DNA of 64,000 nucleotides from Glaciimonas sp. PCH181 (GTDB lineage: Bacteria > Pseudomonadota > Gammaproteobacteria > Burkholderiales > Burkholderiaceae_D). Shown here one piece after another: positions 1 through 8,571 of this stretch. The stretch covers positions 124,001 through 188,000 of the forward strand of contig NZ_PYFP01000006.1 of NCBI RefSeq assembly GCF_003056055.1, in the 5' to 3' direction. Within the stretch, counting starts at the first letter, position 1. Every line of letters begins with the position of its first letter. Under the pieces are notes generated by a model, which saw nothing but the letters and a program-made list of their open reading frames with translations, was not told the origin of the DNA and searched no databases. A program made the translations under genes and the position numbers.

Positions 1-278
1 CTGACCAGATAATTGGTGAATAACGCCGGACGCGTCAGCGTAGTCTGATACACGCCCGGCCCGGCGACAAAACCGAACGATTGTCGGGTATCGGCACGGG
101 TATTAAATTCAGTCGTAATTCGCACAAACGGATAGCAGGCACGGACCCGGCCCGGCAAAATTTCACCGCTGGAAAAACGTTTAAAAGCGTCGCGCAATAA
201 TGCGGTGTTATGGTCGTAGATGGCACACACGCGCTCGACGGCGGCTTGCGGATCGGTAAATTTTTCAATTGGGAACAT
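1..278 (-). CDS. amn: AMP nucleosidase, N-terminal part (runs off window)
   Basis: Hydrolyses AMP to adenine and ribose 5-phosphate in purine salvage (cytoplasm). Only the first ~92 codons are present; the gene continues past base 1. The translation begins MFPIEKFTDPQAAVERV and then has the N-terminal AMP nucleosidase pattern: an alternating helix (AIYDHNTALLRDAF), a basic YPFVRIT strand, and a SFGFVAGPGVYQTTLTRP segment. This corresponds to the FGRFTHAGSYTTTITRP stretch of E. coli Amn. The ATG is preceded by a clear GGAG ribosome site (reverse strand TACGGAGAAGCAATG). The catalytic C-terminal half cannot be seen, so the call rests on the N-terminal domain only. Confidence 0.85.
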   Translation of the reverse strand, partial: MFPIEKFTDPQAAVERVCAIYDHNTALLRDAFKRFSSGEILPGRVRACYPFVRITTEFNTRADTRQSFGFVAGPGVYQTTLTRPALFTNYLV

Positions 279-384
279 TGCTTCTCCGTAGATAGGTGAA
301 CAGGGCCAAATGAAAGGAAAATAAAATCTAATCCCGTCTGCACAGCGTTCAGGCCGCACGGCGCAGCTGGATCAATGTATTTTT

Positions 385-414
385 ATTCTACTGGGATTGT
401 GGATAATCTGACAG
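385..414 (-). promoter_or_regulatory. Candidate sigma-70 promoter for amn
   Basis: On the minus strand CTGTCA (409-414) and TAGAAT (385-390) are separated by 18 bases, placing a start about 100 bases before the amn ATG. It matches 4/6 and 5/6 of the sigma-70 boxes. The rest of the 279-598 gap holds only this and the terminator at 519-544; no further gene is seen. Confidence 0.35.
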
Positions 415-518
415 CATCATCTGACAGAATTAATGTGACGTTGGCATGACTGCATGCGACCAACCATGCTATTGCGCAAAAACAGGCTGTACTTTGATAC
501 AAAACAGCAGCGGCAATT

Positions 519-544
519 AAAAAAAGCGATGCCGTAGCATCGCT
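519..544 (-). terminator. Rho-independent terminator of the GST pseudogene
   Basis: Perfect 8-bp stem AGCGATGC/GCATCGCT with loop CGTA (525-544). On the minus strand it is followed by a run of T (519-524). It lies about 55 bases after the stop of the minus-strand GST reading frame, so it should end that transcript before amn. Confidence 0.8.
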
Positions 545-598
545 GTAGACCTTCGGATCAATTTCAGCAGCTAAAAATAACCTGACAATTCCGCAAAT

Positions 599-1268
599 TT
601 ATTGCATGAAGTCATACTGACCGCCACGCTCAATCGCCCGCAAATACGCGGGCCGTGCGTGAATACGCTGCAAATACGCCATCAGATTCGGCCGACCTTT
701 ATCCAGACCGGCGCGTTGCTGGGCCGCTTCAAGCGGAAAACTCATCTGGATATCCGCTGCGCTGAAATCGTCACCGTCAAACCAGATACTTTTAGCGAGT
801 TCAGCCTCCATGAAATTCAAATGCGTTTCAATTTGCGGATCAAGATATTTTTTCTGCACGCCGCCCGAAATCAAACGCGCGAACGGACGCAGAAATGCAG
901 GCATCGGCGGACGCGGAAGCCGTCCAAATCAATTTCATTACCAGTGCCGGCATCGCAGAACCTTCTGCATAATGAAGCCAGTAAGTATAGCGCTGACGGT
1001 CTTTTCCACCGGCGGCAGGTTGCAATCGTCCGTCGCCATATTGCGCCAGCAGATACTCGATAATCGCGCCCGATTCGGCCTCGGTATTATCGCCATCGGT
1101 AATTACCGGCGATTTACCCAAGGGATGTATGGCGCGCAATGATGGCGGTGCCAGCATGGTTTTTGGATCGCGCTGATAACGCTTCACCTCGTATTCCAGA
1201 CCCAGCTCTTCCAGCAACCACAACACACGCTGCGAGCGCGAATTATTCAGATGGTGCACAGTAATCAT
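599..1268 (-). pseudogene. Glutathione S-transferase, interrupted by a frameshift
   Basis: A soluble two-domain GST (thioredoxin-like N-domain, helical C-domain) is split over two frames. The upstream part (ATG at 1268, MITVHHLNNSRSQRVLWLL) carries the N-domain with the KSPVITDGD and EAESGAIIEYLL glutathione-site segments and runs to ...MPALVMKLI near 927. The downstream part resumes in another frame as FGRLPRPPMPAFLRPFARL and continues through the C-domain to the stop at 599-601. Joining needs a net loss of two bases (or gain of one) around 926-932, where the reverse strand reads ATTTGG. There is no long homopolymer there, so either a true mutation or an assembly error is possible. If joined it would be ~223 aa, normal for the family. 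A terminator follows at 519-544. Confidence 0.75.
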
Positions 1269-1421
1269 AGTCAGCAATTCCGGTGAGTTGATCGCAAAGG
1301 GAGCCGATATAGCAACCGATTATGCATTGGAATGACCTTTCATAGGCAAGCCATCGCTGCAACACTAAGACAACAACATCTGCGCGCCTGAACCGGGCAC
1401 TCAGGCATAAAAGGAGACACC

Positions 1422-1952
1422 ATGTTAATAGATGCCGAAAAATCAACCCTACTGCTAGTCGATTTTCAATCCAGGTTAATGCCCGCGATCCATCAGGGTG
1501 AGACCGTAGTCGCCCAAGCGGTACGTCTGGGCCACATCGCCAAACTCCTCAGCGTACCGATTATCGGGACCGAACAAAGCCCCGCCAAGCTGGGCGGCAA
1601 CGAAGCCGCAATCAAACAATTATGCGAAAAAACCGTCAGCAAAGTGCATTTCAATGCCTGCGCTGATGGTTTACTAGACGCATTACCGCACAATCGCGGG
1701 CAAATCATCATCGCCGGTTGCGAAGCGCATATTTGCATGTTGCAAACGGCATTAGGATTATTGGCCCACGATTATATGGTGCGCGTGGTGGTTGATGCCG
1801 TCGGCTCACGCCGCGCAAGCGACCGCGAAACCGCGCTGGCGCGGCTGCAACAAGCGGGCGCACAATTAGTAACAGTGGAAATGGTGGCTTACGAATGGGT
1901 CAAATCTAGCGAACATCCGGCTTTTCGCGAGATATTGCATTTGATCAAGTAA
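1422..1952 (+). CDS. Isochorismatase-family cysteine hydrolase
   Basis: 176-aa cytoplasmic alpha/beta hydrolase of the isochorismatase-like superfamily. The family triad is visible: Asp14 in LLLVDFQ, Lys74 in SKVHFNA, and Cys105 in the GCEAHICMLQT motif with the typical cis-peptide segment just before it. These enzymes cleave amides or vinyl ethers (nicotinamidase, ureidomalonase, YcaC types); the substrate cannot be told from sequence. AAGGAGA sits 5 bases before the ATG. It is transcribed alone, away from the GST pseudogene and convergent with the TonB-like gene; a dyad at 1987-2015 separates the two. Confidence 0.85.
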   Translation: MLIDAEKSTLLLVDFQSRLMPAIHQGETVVAQAVRLGHIAKLLSVPIIGTEQSPAKLGGNEAAIKQLCEKTVSKVHFNACADGLLDALPHNRGQIIIAGCEAHICMLQTALGLLAHDYMVRVVVDAVGSRRASDRETALARLQQAGAQLVTVEMVAYEWVKSSEHPAFREILHLIK

Positions 1953-1986
1953 CGTCAGGCTGCTCACATTAGCGTGAGGCTGATTC

Positions 1987-2015
1987 GGACGCTGCAACCA
2001 GAGATCGCAGCGTCC
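1987..2015. terminator. Hairpin between convergent genes
   Basis: Perfect 9-bp inverted repeat GGACGCTGC / GCAGCGTCC with an 11-base loop, between the hydrolase stop (1952) and the stop of the convergent TonB-like gene (2076). There is no T-run on either side, so termination is likely but not a textbook case. Confidence 0.55.
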
Positions 2016-2075
2016 TCAGCAATGGAATTAAGCAATGAAATTAAGCAACCGAACCAAGCAATCAAACCAAGCCAA

Positions 2076-2948
2076 TTAAGACCCGCCAAAAAACTCGCGC
2101 ATCAAAAATGCCTGTAACGCCGGACCATCGGTTTCACGCGCCGAAAGCTCTACCAAACGCCCCAGACGTTGCGAATCCCACTTAAAGTCGCCCGGATAAC
2201 GCTTGCGAATTAGCGCGATCATACTCTTCACAATGGCGGCGTTGATATCACCATCCACACCGGCATCCACGTTAATCACCTGACGTCGATTTTCACGGTT
2301 GGTCGCGCCCCATCCGCGAAACGCGTACTGCGCAATCCGCGGTCCTTTATTCAGAATCTGAAACACCCCGCCGCCGCCTTGGCTACGCTGTGTCAAAAAC
2401 TGGATATTCGACACGGCAACCGCATTATCGGCAGGCGCGTTGCTGGCGACCGGTGCGCCCGGATCCGGATCAGGCCGCCCTTCGGCTTCCGCTTCAGCAC
2501 GGCGACGATCCCGCGCCGCGTTCAGCATCGTGCTCATATCCATCTGTGGCGGCGCTGGCTTGATTTGTTCGGCGGGCGGCGTTGCCTGTATTGGTGAAGG
2601 CGCAGGGCTCAGGCGCGCCGTAGTCGTCGGTTTAGCAGGACGGCGCACTGCCACTTTTGGCTGCGTCGCCGCTTTAGGACGAACAACCTGCTTCGGCGGC
2701 GGTGTTGGCGCTTTAGGTGGCGGCACGGTGATCGCGGTCGAAGGCGTCTTCGGCGGCGTCAAAAATGTCACCTGCAACGGCGCTGCAGGTTGATTGGCGC
2801 TCACCAACGGCGGCACCTCATCCACCTGACTCCAGATCAGCGCAAACAGACCCACATGCAGTAAAACCGAAAGGGCAATACCAATCGCTGTCCTGCGCCG
2901 TTTACGTGCTGACAGCGAATTGCTGAATTGCATTGTTTTTTTACGCAT
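2076..2948 (-). CDS. TonB/TolA-like energy-transducing envelope protein
   Basis: 290-aa inner-membrane-anchored protein. After a basic start (SARKRRRTA) there is one N-terminal membrane helix (IGIALSVLLHVGLFALIW, about residues 23-42) resembling the TonB/TolA anchor. Next come ~100 residues very rich in Pro, Lys, Ala and Thr, as in periplasm-spanning linkers, then a charged RDRRRAEAEAEG stretch. A compact C-terminal domain of ~95 residues (VFQILNKGPRIAQYAFRGW to the end) lacks the classical TonB YP motif. No exbB/exbD or tolQ/R lies nearby, which is odd for a TonB. The start is taken at MRKKTMQF; an ATG five codons later is possible, and neither has a strong ribosome site. Role inferred from architecture only. 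Confidence 0.6.
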   Translation of the reverse strand: MRKKTMQFSNSLSARKRRRTAIGIALSVLLHVGLFALIWSQVDEVPPLVSANQPAAPLQVTFLTPPKTPSTAITVPPPKAPTPPPKQVVRPKAATQPKVAVRRPAKPTTTARLSPAPSPIQATPPAEQIKPAPPQMDMSTMLNAARDRRRAEAEAEGRPDPDPGAPVASNAPADNAVAVSNIQFLTQRSQGGGGVFQILNKGPRIAQYAFRGWGATNRENRRQVINVDAGVDGDINAAIVKSMIALIRKRYPGDFKWDSQRLGRLVELSARETDGPALQAFLMREFFGGS

Positions 2949-3348
2949 TTTACCGATGAGTGTCAGACCGCACTGGGTCTTGACTGCATTTAACTGAATA
3001 CTGGGGTTGTCCGAGGCGATTAAATCAATCCGAAAAACGGATTTTAAACAATCTCCCAAAATTCTTCACGCTAAATTACAAAACGTAAGAAAGTCGGCCA
3101 GTTTAGTATGTAAAAGACATTGAAATTGCTAAAAAGAAAAGATAAATATCACCGCAGTGCCTATTTATACGCTTTTTCAAGATTTGAAGGGGGATGCGAA
3201 AAGCCGAAGGATAAAAGCGTGTGCGGAAAAATGTAACCGCTGCATCAAGAACCAGCGATGCTTTCGATAACGATAAAGACCTGCATCAACGCTAAGTCGG
3301 CAGGTCCAGATTAAATAGGGCGATGACGGAACGGTCACGCTCCCACCA
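2949..3348. other. Intergenic region, 400 bp
   Basis: AT-rich upstream region of the TonB-like gene and downstream region of the crotonase gene. No convincing gene, RNA or strong dyad was seen. Confidence 0.5.
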
Positions 3349-4137
3349 TTAAGACCCTTTGAACACCGGCTTACGTTTTTCCTTAAAGGCAAGCTGCGCC
3401 TCTTTGGCGTCGTCTGTTTTGCCGATCGCCGCAGTCATATCCTGCTCATAACGATAGCCATCGCGCAGACTCATATCCTCGATGACGTTCAACGTATGCT
3501 TGCCCATCCGCGTCGATATCGGGCTTTTTGAGGCAATTGCGGTCGCTATCGCCATGGCAGTCGGCATCAACTCTTCAGCCGAAGTACAAGCTTCAACAAT
3601 CCCCAACCGATACAACTCTTCCGCCCCAACCCGATATCCCGTCAATGCCATCCGGCGCAGCCTGGAATGACCGAATAAGCGCATCGCATGACGACAACCG
3701 CCCAGTAATCCCACGTCAACCTCTGGCAAACCCAGCGACGCGGTCTCTGACGCCACCAGAATATCGGCGGAAGCCACCATTGCCAGTCCAGAACCAAGCG
3801 CCGCGCCATTGATCGCCACAATCACCGGCTTTGCGCACTCACGGATGGCATGAAAACATTCACGTGTGCGACGCGAATGCGCCATCAGATCGCCAGCAAC
3901 TTTGATGTTTTCGGCACGCCCCTTGAGATCGGCACCGGCACAAAAAATCTTGCCAGCCGCGGTCAGCACGACGACCCGGATATCATCGGTTTCTGAAATA
4001 GCATCCAGCGCCATAGTCAATTCATCGTTCAACACACGCGTAAGCGCATTGACCGGCGGGTTGTTCAGCGTAAGGATGGCGATATGCCCATCAATGACTA
4101 CATTAAGTTGTGTGAAATGTTGCGTGAAATCGACCAT
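3349..4137 (-). CDS. Enoyl-CoA hydratase/isomerase (crotonase) family protein
   Basis: 262-aa crotonase fold. Visible are the CoA-binding segment AGKIFCAGADLKG (about 61-73), the oxyanion-hole stretch NGAALGSGLAM (110-120) and LPEVDVGLLGG (138-147), plus the C-terminal FKEKRKPVFKG common to hydratases. The first catalytic Glu of crotonase (GGGCEL) is replaced: the sequence reads GSGLAM with Ala119 there, while the second Glu (Glu139 in LPEV) is kept. It is therefore unlikely to be an ordinary hydratase; an isomerase, thioesterase or decarboxylase-like activity fits better. It is the last gene of the minus-strand catabolic run, after the porin. Start at MVDFTQHF with AGAGAG upstream. Confidence 0.8.
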   Translation of the reverse strand: MVDFTQHFTQLNVVIDGHIAILTLNNPPVNALTRVLNDELTMALDAISETDDIRVVVLTAAGKIFCAGADLKGRAENIKVAGDLMAHSRRTRECFHAIRECAKPVIVAINGAALGSGLAMVASADILVASETASLGLPEVDVGLLGGCRHAMRLFGHSRLRRMALTGYRVGAEELYRLGIVEACTSAEELMPTAMAIATAIASKSPISTRMGKHTLNVIEDMSLRDGYRYEQDMTAAIGKTDDAKEAQLAFKEKRKPVFKGS

Positions 4138-4260
4138 GATGACTCTCTTGTATGCGACGAACACGGTCGCCTGAGGGGAAGGTTTTTTGATAGCTAAAAT
4201 CTGAAAATGCAACGTCAGGCATCGCTGCCTGCACACGCATTTCCTGACGCCAACAACTTC

Positions 4261-5322
4261 TTAGAAAGTATGTCGCACGCCGAGATTCACAGCGCTATTG
4301 CCAGAGCCGGTTTCAATGGCGCTACCGACTGTATATCCTGCGCCATTCTTATTATTGATGCGCGCATACGATGTATAAAGATCGGTACGCTTCGACAATG
4401 AATAGGTGTAGCCAAGCGCGAGTTGGGTTGCATCCTGATTGAATCTGGTTTTGTCATCTTTATGAATATACGACACGATCACCTTTCCCACGCCAATCGG
4501 AATCGTCGCGCCCAACAAAAAATCGCGGCTATCGGTAGATGATTTTGGTGCAACGGCGGAGCCGTAAGCATTCACGTTGGATAACGGAGAACTGTTTGGC
4601 CCCTGATTAATGCCATATGCAGCAAACGCCTTGATCATTCCGAAATCGTAATTCGCAGCCAACACCGTATTTCTGGCAGCGGCCAGTCCCTTAACTGTGT
4701 CGGTATCGTTGTTTCGATTATGGTAAGCAAGGCGCACGTTAAGCAGCCCTGAAGCATAAGCAATTGCGCCACCGATCGCACGCGATGCGGCCGTCGTACC
4801 AGCGACCTCGCCAAAGCCATAAACCAACTCGCCATTGAACCCATTGAATTTGGGCGAGACGTATTTAACGGCATTATTCATCCGCGCGCCAGAGGTTGCC
4901 ATGACATTCGAAAACACACCCGCAAGGCCTGCCGCAAAGGGATCGCCGACCGTCGTCATAGTGATGTAATTAGGGGTATATTGCCGACCCATCGTCATTG
5001 CGCCAAAGCTGCCATTCAGTCCGACGTAGGCTTGCCGCCCGAAGAGCAAACCGCCTTGCCCCAGCGCGCCGGTATCGGCTTGAAAACCGGTTTCTAAAAC
5101 AAATATTGCAGAAAGACCGGAACCAAGATCTTCAGTGCCACGGAAGCCCAATCGTGAGCCAGACTCAATGCCGCTGGTGAGTTTATTCACAGAACCGGCT
5201 GCGCCGCCCGACTCATGCACAATCCCTGAATCAACAATGCCATAAATGTTGACGCTGGTTTGGGCGTAAGCAACTTCAGAAAATGCTCCCATGACTGCAA
5301 GTACCAAAAATCTTTTATTCAC
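4261..5322 (-). CDS. Gram-negative porin, trimeric general-diffusion type
   Basis: Outer-membrane 16-strand beta-barrel porin of the Burkholderiales type, 353 aa. It has a signal peptide (VNKRFLVLAVMGAFSEVAYA, cleaved after AYA), then the hallmark start QTSVNIYGIVDSGI, GSRLGFRGTEDLG, FGRQAYVGL and the TMGRQYTP constriction-loop region. It ends in ...VNLGVRHTF with the terminal Phe needed for barrel assembly. The start is a GTG at 5322 because AAGGAGA lies 6 bases before it; no ATG fits both the signal peptide and a ribosome site. It sits inside the catabolic cluster and has its own promoter (5375-5403) with a perfect dyad between promoter and start, so it probably supplies outer-membrane entry for the cluster's substrate. 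Confidence 0.92.
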   Translation of the reverse strand: MNKRFLVLAVMGAFSEVAYAQTSVNIYGIVDSGIVHESGGAAGSVNKLTSGIESGSRLGFRGTEDLGSGLSAIFVLETGFQADTGALGQGGLLFGRQAYVGLNGSFGAMTMGRQYTPNYITMTTVGDPFAAGLAGVFSNVMATSGARMNNAVKYVSPKFNGFNGELVYGFGEVAGTTAASRAIGGAIAYASGLLNVRLAYHNRNNDTDTVKGLAAARNTVLAANYDFGMIKAFAAYGINQGPNSSPLSNVNAYGSAVAPKSSTDSRDFLLGATIPIGVGKVIVSYIHKDDKTRFNQDATQLALGYTYSLSKRTDLYTSYARINNKNGAGYTVGSAIETGSGNSAVNLGVRHTF

Positions 5323-5341
5323 GAACGTCTCCTTGTTATAA

Positions 5342-5359
5342 AGGTCAATTATATGACCT
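5342..5359 (-). promoter_or_regulatory. Operator-like dyad in the porin leader
   Basis: Perfect 6-bp arms AGGTCA / TGACCT around the centre ATTATA. It lies after the predicted start of transcription and just before the porin ribosome site. The 9-mer TATGACCTA (5352-5360) recurs at 13929-13937 in the promoter of the MFS operon, suggesting a shared regulator, possibly the GntR protein encoded between them. Confidence 0.45.
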
Positions 5360-5374
5360 ATTGTCCTAAGGCGA

Positions 5375-5403
5375 ACTGTAGGCTCTGCAAAAACAACTGT
5401 CAA
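5375..5403 (-). promoter_or_regulatory. Sigma-70 promoter of the porin gene
   Basis: On the minus strand TTGACA (5398-5403), a 17-base spacer, and TACAGT (5375-5380). The -35 box is perfect and the -10 matches 4/6. The transcript would start near 5368, about 45 bases before the GTG. The remainder of the 5323-5655 gap shows nothing else. Confidence 0.6.
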
Positions 5404-5655
5404 GAAAAAAATAGTAAGTTGCGACGAAGACGATAACCGTTGTTGCAAAGCAGCCGCGGCGCTTAAAAAGCGCAGTCCAATTGATGAGGAAGTTACGTAG
5501 ATATAAAAGTCGGCAAGGGCCACCCGACAGGCTGCGAGGCAGCATCAGCGGCTCAATCAGTTATAGATAAACGCGCTCTTCACGGCATCTTCCGGCATCC
5601 TTAGCTGGACGCTGGGAAGCGATATTTTTAGCGCCGATAGCGATTGATAGTAGTA

Positions 5656-6600
5656 TTACGCGCCAGCGCTATCCGGGCTGCTATCGTCTTTACCTGCATC
5701 AGAAAATCCATAAAGCAGCGCCGGATTATCCACCAGAATCTGTTGACGTCTGGCCGGGTCCGGCACCCATGCATAGAACAAATCCAGCAAGTCACCCACA
5801 TCCGGCGACTGCTCTCCCATACGCACAAACGGCCAGTCGGAACCCCACAGCAAACGACTGCTATTGGTTGCCACCAATGCGTCATGGAAAGGCCGCAGAT
5901 CGGCATAGGTCGGTGCAGCGCGAGAAACACGGCAAACCGATAATTTGATCCATATCGCACCCTTTTCCAGCCACACCAACAAAGACTTAAAGGAGGGATC
6001 ATCGATGCCGCGCTCTACTTTAACGCAGGCCATATGGTCTAGTACCAGCGTCAGTCCTAGCGGCACAAGCTCTGGCAGGATGCGTGCATAGTCGTCGCAA
6101 GAAGCCCAAAGCTGTGCATGCAGGCCGATTTTTTTCATCACCGGTGCCAGCAATTTAAGTTGTTCGACGCCGACACTACCCTTGTATGGATTGCCTTGCG
6201 GATCGCGCATTTCGACAAACCGCAAACCGCGAATACCTTCATCAAACAAATGCTGCAACGCCGCTTCACTAGTATCCGCAGTAGCCACTGCAATCCCGCG
6301 CACACGTCCGTCATTACGGCGCAGCGCATCCAGCATCGGCCGGGCATCAGTACCGTACGGCGCAGGCTGCACCAGCACGCCACGCGTCGCGCCGAGTGTG
6401 CTCAACATTTCTGCGTAAAGCGCAGCAGGTGCCAGCGGTGGCGGATAGCTGGCGACTTCCGTCAGCGGAAATTCGTCGTAGGGCCCGAAGACATGCGCAT
6501 GTGCATCGCAAGCGTTCGTTGGAAGTGCAGTTTTGGGCGCGCTCGGCATCACCGGATCGACGCTTGCTAACTGTTGAGCAGAGGACGCGTTGGAAGTCAT
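5656..6600 (-). CDS. Amidohydrolase-2 family, 2-pyrone-4,6-dicarboxylate lactonase-like
   Basis: 314-aa TIM-barrel metal hydrolase. After ~30 variable residues comes CDAHAHVFGPYDEFPL (the HxH metal motif), then GATRGVLVQPAPYGTD, GIRGLRFVEM, GLHAQLWASC, LVLDHMA and RLLWGSDWPFV with the metal-binding Asp. The order matches LigI-type lactonases and related cog3618 enzymes that open lactones or cleave C-C bonds of aromatic breakdown products. Its ATG overlaps the stop of the upstream CMD-like gene by four bases (ATGA, 6597-6600), so the two are translationally coupled and likely act in sequence. The exact substrate is not deducible. Confidence 0.85.
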   Translation of the reverse strand: MTSNASSAQQLASVDPVMPSAPKTALPTNACDAHAHVFGPYDEFPLTEVASYPPPLAPAALYAEMLSTLGATRGVLVQPAPYGTDARPMLDALRRNDGRVRGIAVATADTSEAALQHLFDEGIRGLRFVEMRDPQGNPYKGSVGVEQLKLLAPVMKKIGLHAQLWASCDDYARILPELVPLGLTLVLDHMACVKVERGIDDPSFKSLLVWLEKGAIWIKLSVCRVSRAAPTYADLRPFHDALVATNSSRLLWGSDWPFVRMGEQSPDVGDLLDLFYAWVPDPARRQQILVDNPALLYGFSDAGKDDSSPDSAGA

Positions 6601-7247
6601 ACTGCCCCTGGTTCCGTAATCGCGACAAACATGCCTGCGGGCATCTCAGTCAATAACGGTGCGCCCGGCAGTTCGCCTGCGGGTTCATGGTTGACAACCG
6701 ACAGCGGCGGAATCGCTCCTTCATCGGGCATCGGAATTTCGTGCGCGTTCAAGGTCATCGACACCATCGAGTAATAACCGATGATGGCCGCGATCTCGAC
6801 TACCCCGGCTTCTTTGTGCACACGCAACACCTCTTGATAAACGTTCTCAGACACCGTGCCGGTCTGCTGCAACTGACGCGCAAACTCATAAATGGCAGCA
6901 TCATCGGCATCATTAAAAACCGGCTTCGCAGCGACCCGAATCGCTTCAATGACGGCGTCCGGAAGACCAGCCACTTGCGCTGCGGTGGCATGGATATACC
7001 ATTCAATCTGACTGTTCCAGCGCCTTGCTGTAACAAGAATCGCCAACTCGCTCAGCCGTGGTGGAATACTGGTCCCAAATCGCAGCAACGCGCCCATCTT
7101 TTGCCAGCGGTCGGCAAGTTCTGGATTATGCAGCGCAGCGCGCAAAGGGCCGACCAGCCGGGCCCGCGGCCCGCTGACAATCGCATCGTAGACCTGCCGC
7201 TGTTCGGCATTCATAGTCTCTGGGGTGGGGAAGGAAATACGTGACAT
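6597..7247 (-). CDS. Carboxymuconolactone decarboxylase-family protein
   Basis: 216-aa all-helical CMD/AhpD-fold protein. Visible are GPLRAALHNPELADRW, the FGTSIPPRLSELAILVTARRW segment typical of CMD-like helices, and IEWYIHA at the position where AhpD has its CxxC. The redox Cys pair is absent, so a peroxiredoxin partner role is unlikely and a decarboxylase or lactone-related role is favoured. The start is at the second ATG (MSRISFP); an ATG three codons earlier is possible. It lies between the CoA-transferase and the amidohydrolase, with overlap to the latter. Confidence 0.8.
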   Translation of the reverse strand: MSRISFPTPETMNAEQRQVYDAIVSGPRARLVGPLRAALHNPELADRWQKMGALLRFGTSIPPRLSELAILVTARRWNSQIEWYIHATAAQVAGLPDAVIEAIRVAAKPVFNDADDAAIYEFARQLQQTGTVSENVYQEVLRVHKEAGVVEIAAIIGYYSMVSMTLNAHEIPMPDEGAIPPLSVVNHEPAGELPGAPLLTEMPAGMFVAITEPGAV

Positions 7248-7265
7248 AAACTGCATCCGATCAAA

Positions 7266-8486
7266 TTAAATAGTGCCTGCGCCAGCCCATGAGGCAATCT
7301 GTTGCTGATCAAAGCCCAGCTCCGACAACACTTCATTGGTGTGCTGTCCCAGCAACGGCGGCGCGCGGTCAAATGTTAAAGCGGCTTCACTAAAACGCAT
7401 CGGGCTGCGAAGCTGCGGGACCGATCCGGCAGTCGGGTGCGGTATCTGGATCAGCATTTCGCGATGCTTGACCTGCTCATCTTCCAGCACTTGAGGAATG
7501 GTATTGATAGGGCTGCTCGGCACGCCCGCTTGATCCAAAAGACCAGCCCAAACCGTCATCGATTTCTGCTGCAATATGTCGGCAATCATCGGCAACAAAC
7601 TCTGTTGATTACGCACCCGTGCGCTGTTGCTGGCGAAGCGTTCATCGTTCACCCAGTCCGGACGATCGATCACCTGACAGAACTTAGCAAACTGCCCATC
7701 GTTGCCGACCACCAACACGATATGCCCATCCGCGCAGGCGAACACATCTTGCGGCTGAATATTCGGATGTTTGTTACCTGCACGTTTGGGCGTCTTGCCA
7801 GAGACCAGATAATTCATGCCCTGATTCGCAATCGATCCGACCATCACATCCAGCATCCCGATATCGATGTAATCTCCCAGTCCGGTTTGCGCCCGGCGCG
7901 CCAGCGCCGCCAGTACAGCAACTGAGGTGTACATGCCGGTCATCAAATCCACAATCGGTACGCCGACCTTCTGCGGTCCACCGCCGGGTAAATCATCGCG
8001 CTCGCCAGTGACGCTCATCAATCCACCCATGGCCTGGATCATAAAGTCGTAAGCCGCATGTTCCGCTTTCGGGCCGGTTTGCCCAAAGCCTGTGACCGAA
8101 CAATAAATAAGGCCAGGATTGAGCGCCTTTAACTCAGCGTAACCCAAGCCGAATTTAGCCAGCGTGCCGACCTTATAATTCTCTAGCAGAATGTCTGACT
8201 TTGCCGCCAATGTGCGAATAATGTGCTGACCATCGGCGGTGTTCAGATCAACCGTCACGGAACGCTTGCCGCGGTTGGCAGACAGGTAATAACCCGATTC
8301 ACGCGTTGGTTTTCCCTCGCTGTCGTTCAAGAACGGCGGCCCCCAACTGCGAGTATCGTCGCCGACCAGCGGCCGCTCGACTTTAATGACATCGGCACCC
8401 AGATCAGCCAACACCTGCCCAGACCATGGGCCAGCAAGAATCCGGCTTAAATCCAAGACTTTTATATGCGAAAGCGGACCTGACAT
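7266..8486 (-). CDS. CaiB/BaiF (family III) CoA-transferase
   Basis: 406-aa CoA-transferase that moves CoA between carboxylic acids, with a knotted-ring dimer fold. Motifs are present: LSRILAGPWSGQVLADLGADVIKVE near the N-terminus, NRGKRSVTVDL, GLIYCSVTGFGQTGP, then YDFMIQAMGGLMSVTG carrying the likely catalytic Asp, and GVPIVDLMTGMY. AGGAGTG lies 6 bases before the ATG at 8486. In this cluster it probably activates the acid substrate or an intermediate before the dehydrogenase and hydratase steps. The donor and acceptor acids are unknown. Confidence 0.9.
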   Translation of the reverse strand: MSGPLSHIKVLDLSRILAGPWSGQVLADLGADVIKVERPLVGDDTRSWGPPFLNDSEGKPTRESGYYLSANRGKRSVTVDLNTADGQHIIRTLAAKSDILLENYKVGTLAKFGLGYAELKALNPGLIYCSVTGFGQTGPKAEHAAYDFMIQAMGGLMSVTGERDDLPGGGPQKVGVPIVDLMTGMYTSVAVLAALARRAQTGLGDYIDIGMLDVMVGSIANQGMNYLVSGKTPKRAGNKHPNIQPQDVFACADGHIVLVVGNDGQFAKFCQVIDRPDWVNDERFASNSARVRNQQSLLPMIADILQQKSMTVWAGLLDQAGVPSSPINTIPQVLEDEQVKHREMLIQIPHPTAGSVPQLRSPMRFSEAALTFDRAPPLLGQHTNEVLSELGFDQQQIASWAGAGTI

Positions 8487-8571
8487 GAAACACTCCTGAC
8501 GAACTGAATTAACTGAATTGATTAAATTGACCAAGCCGCAGCGATACGGTCATTGATGACAGGCAGACGCG

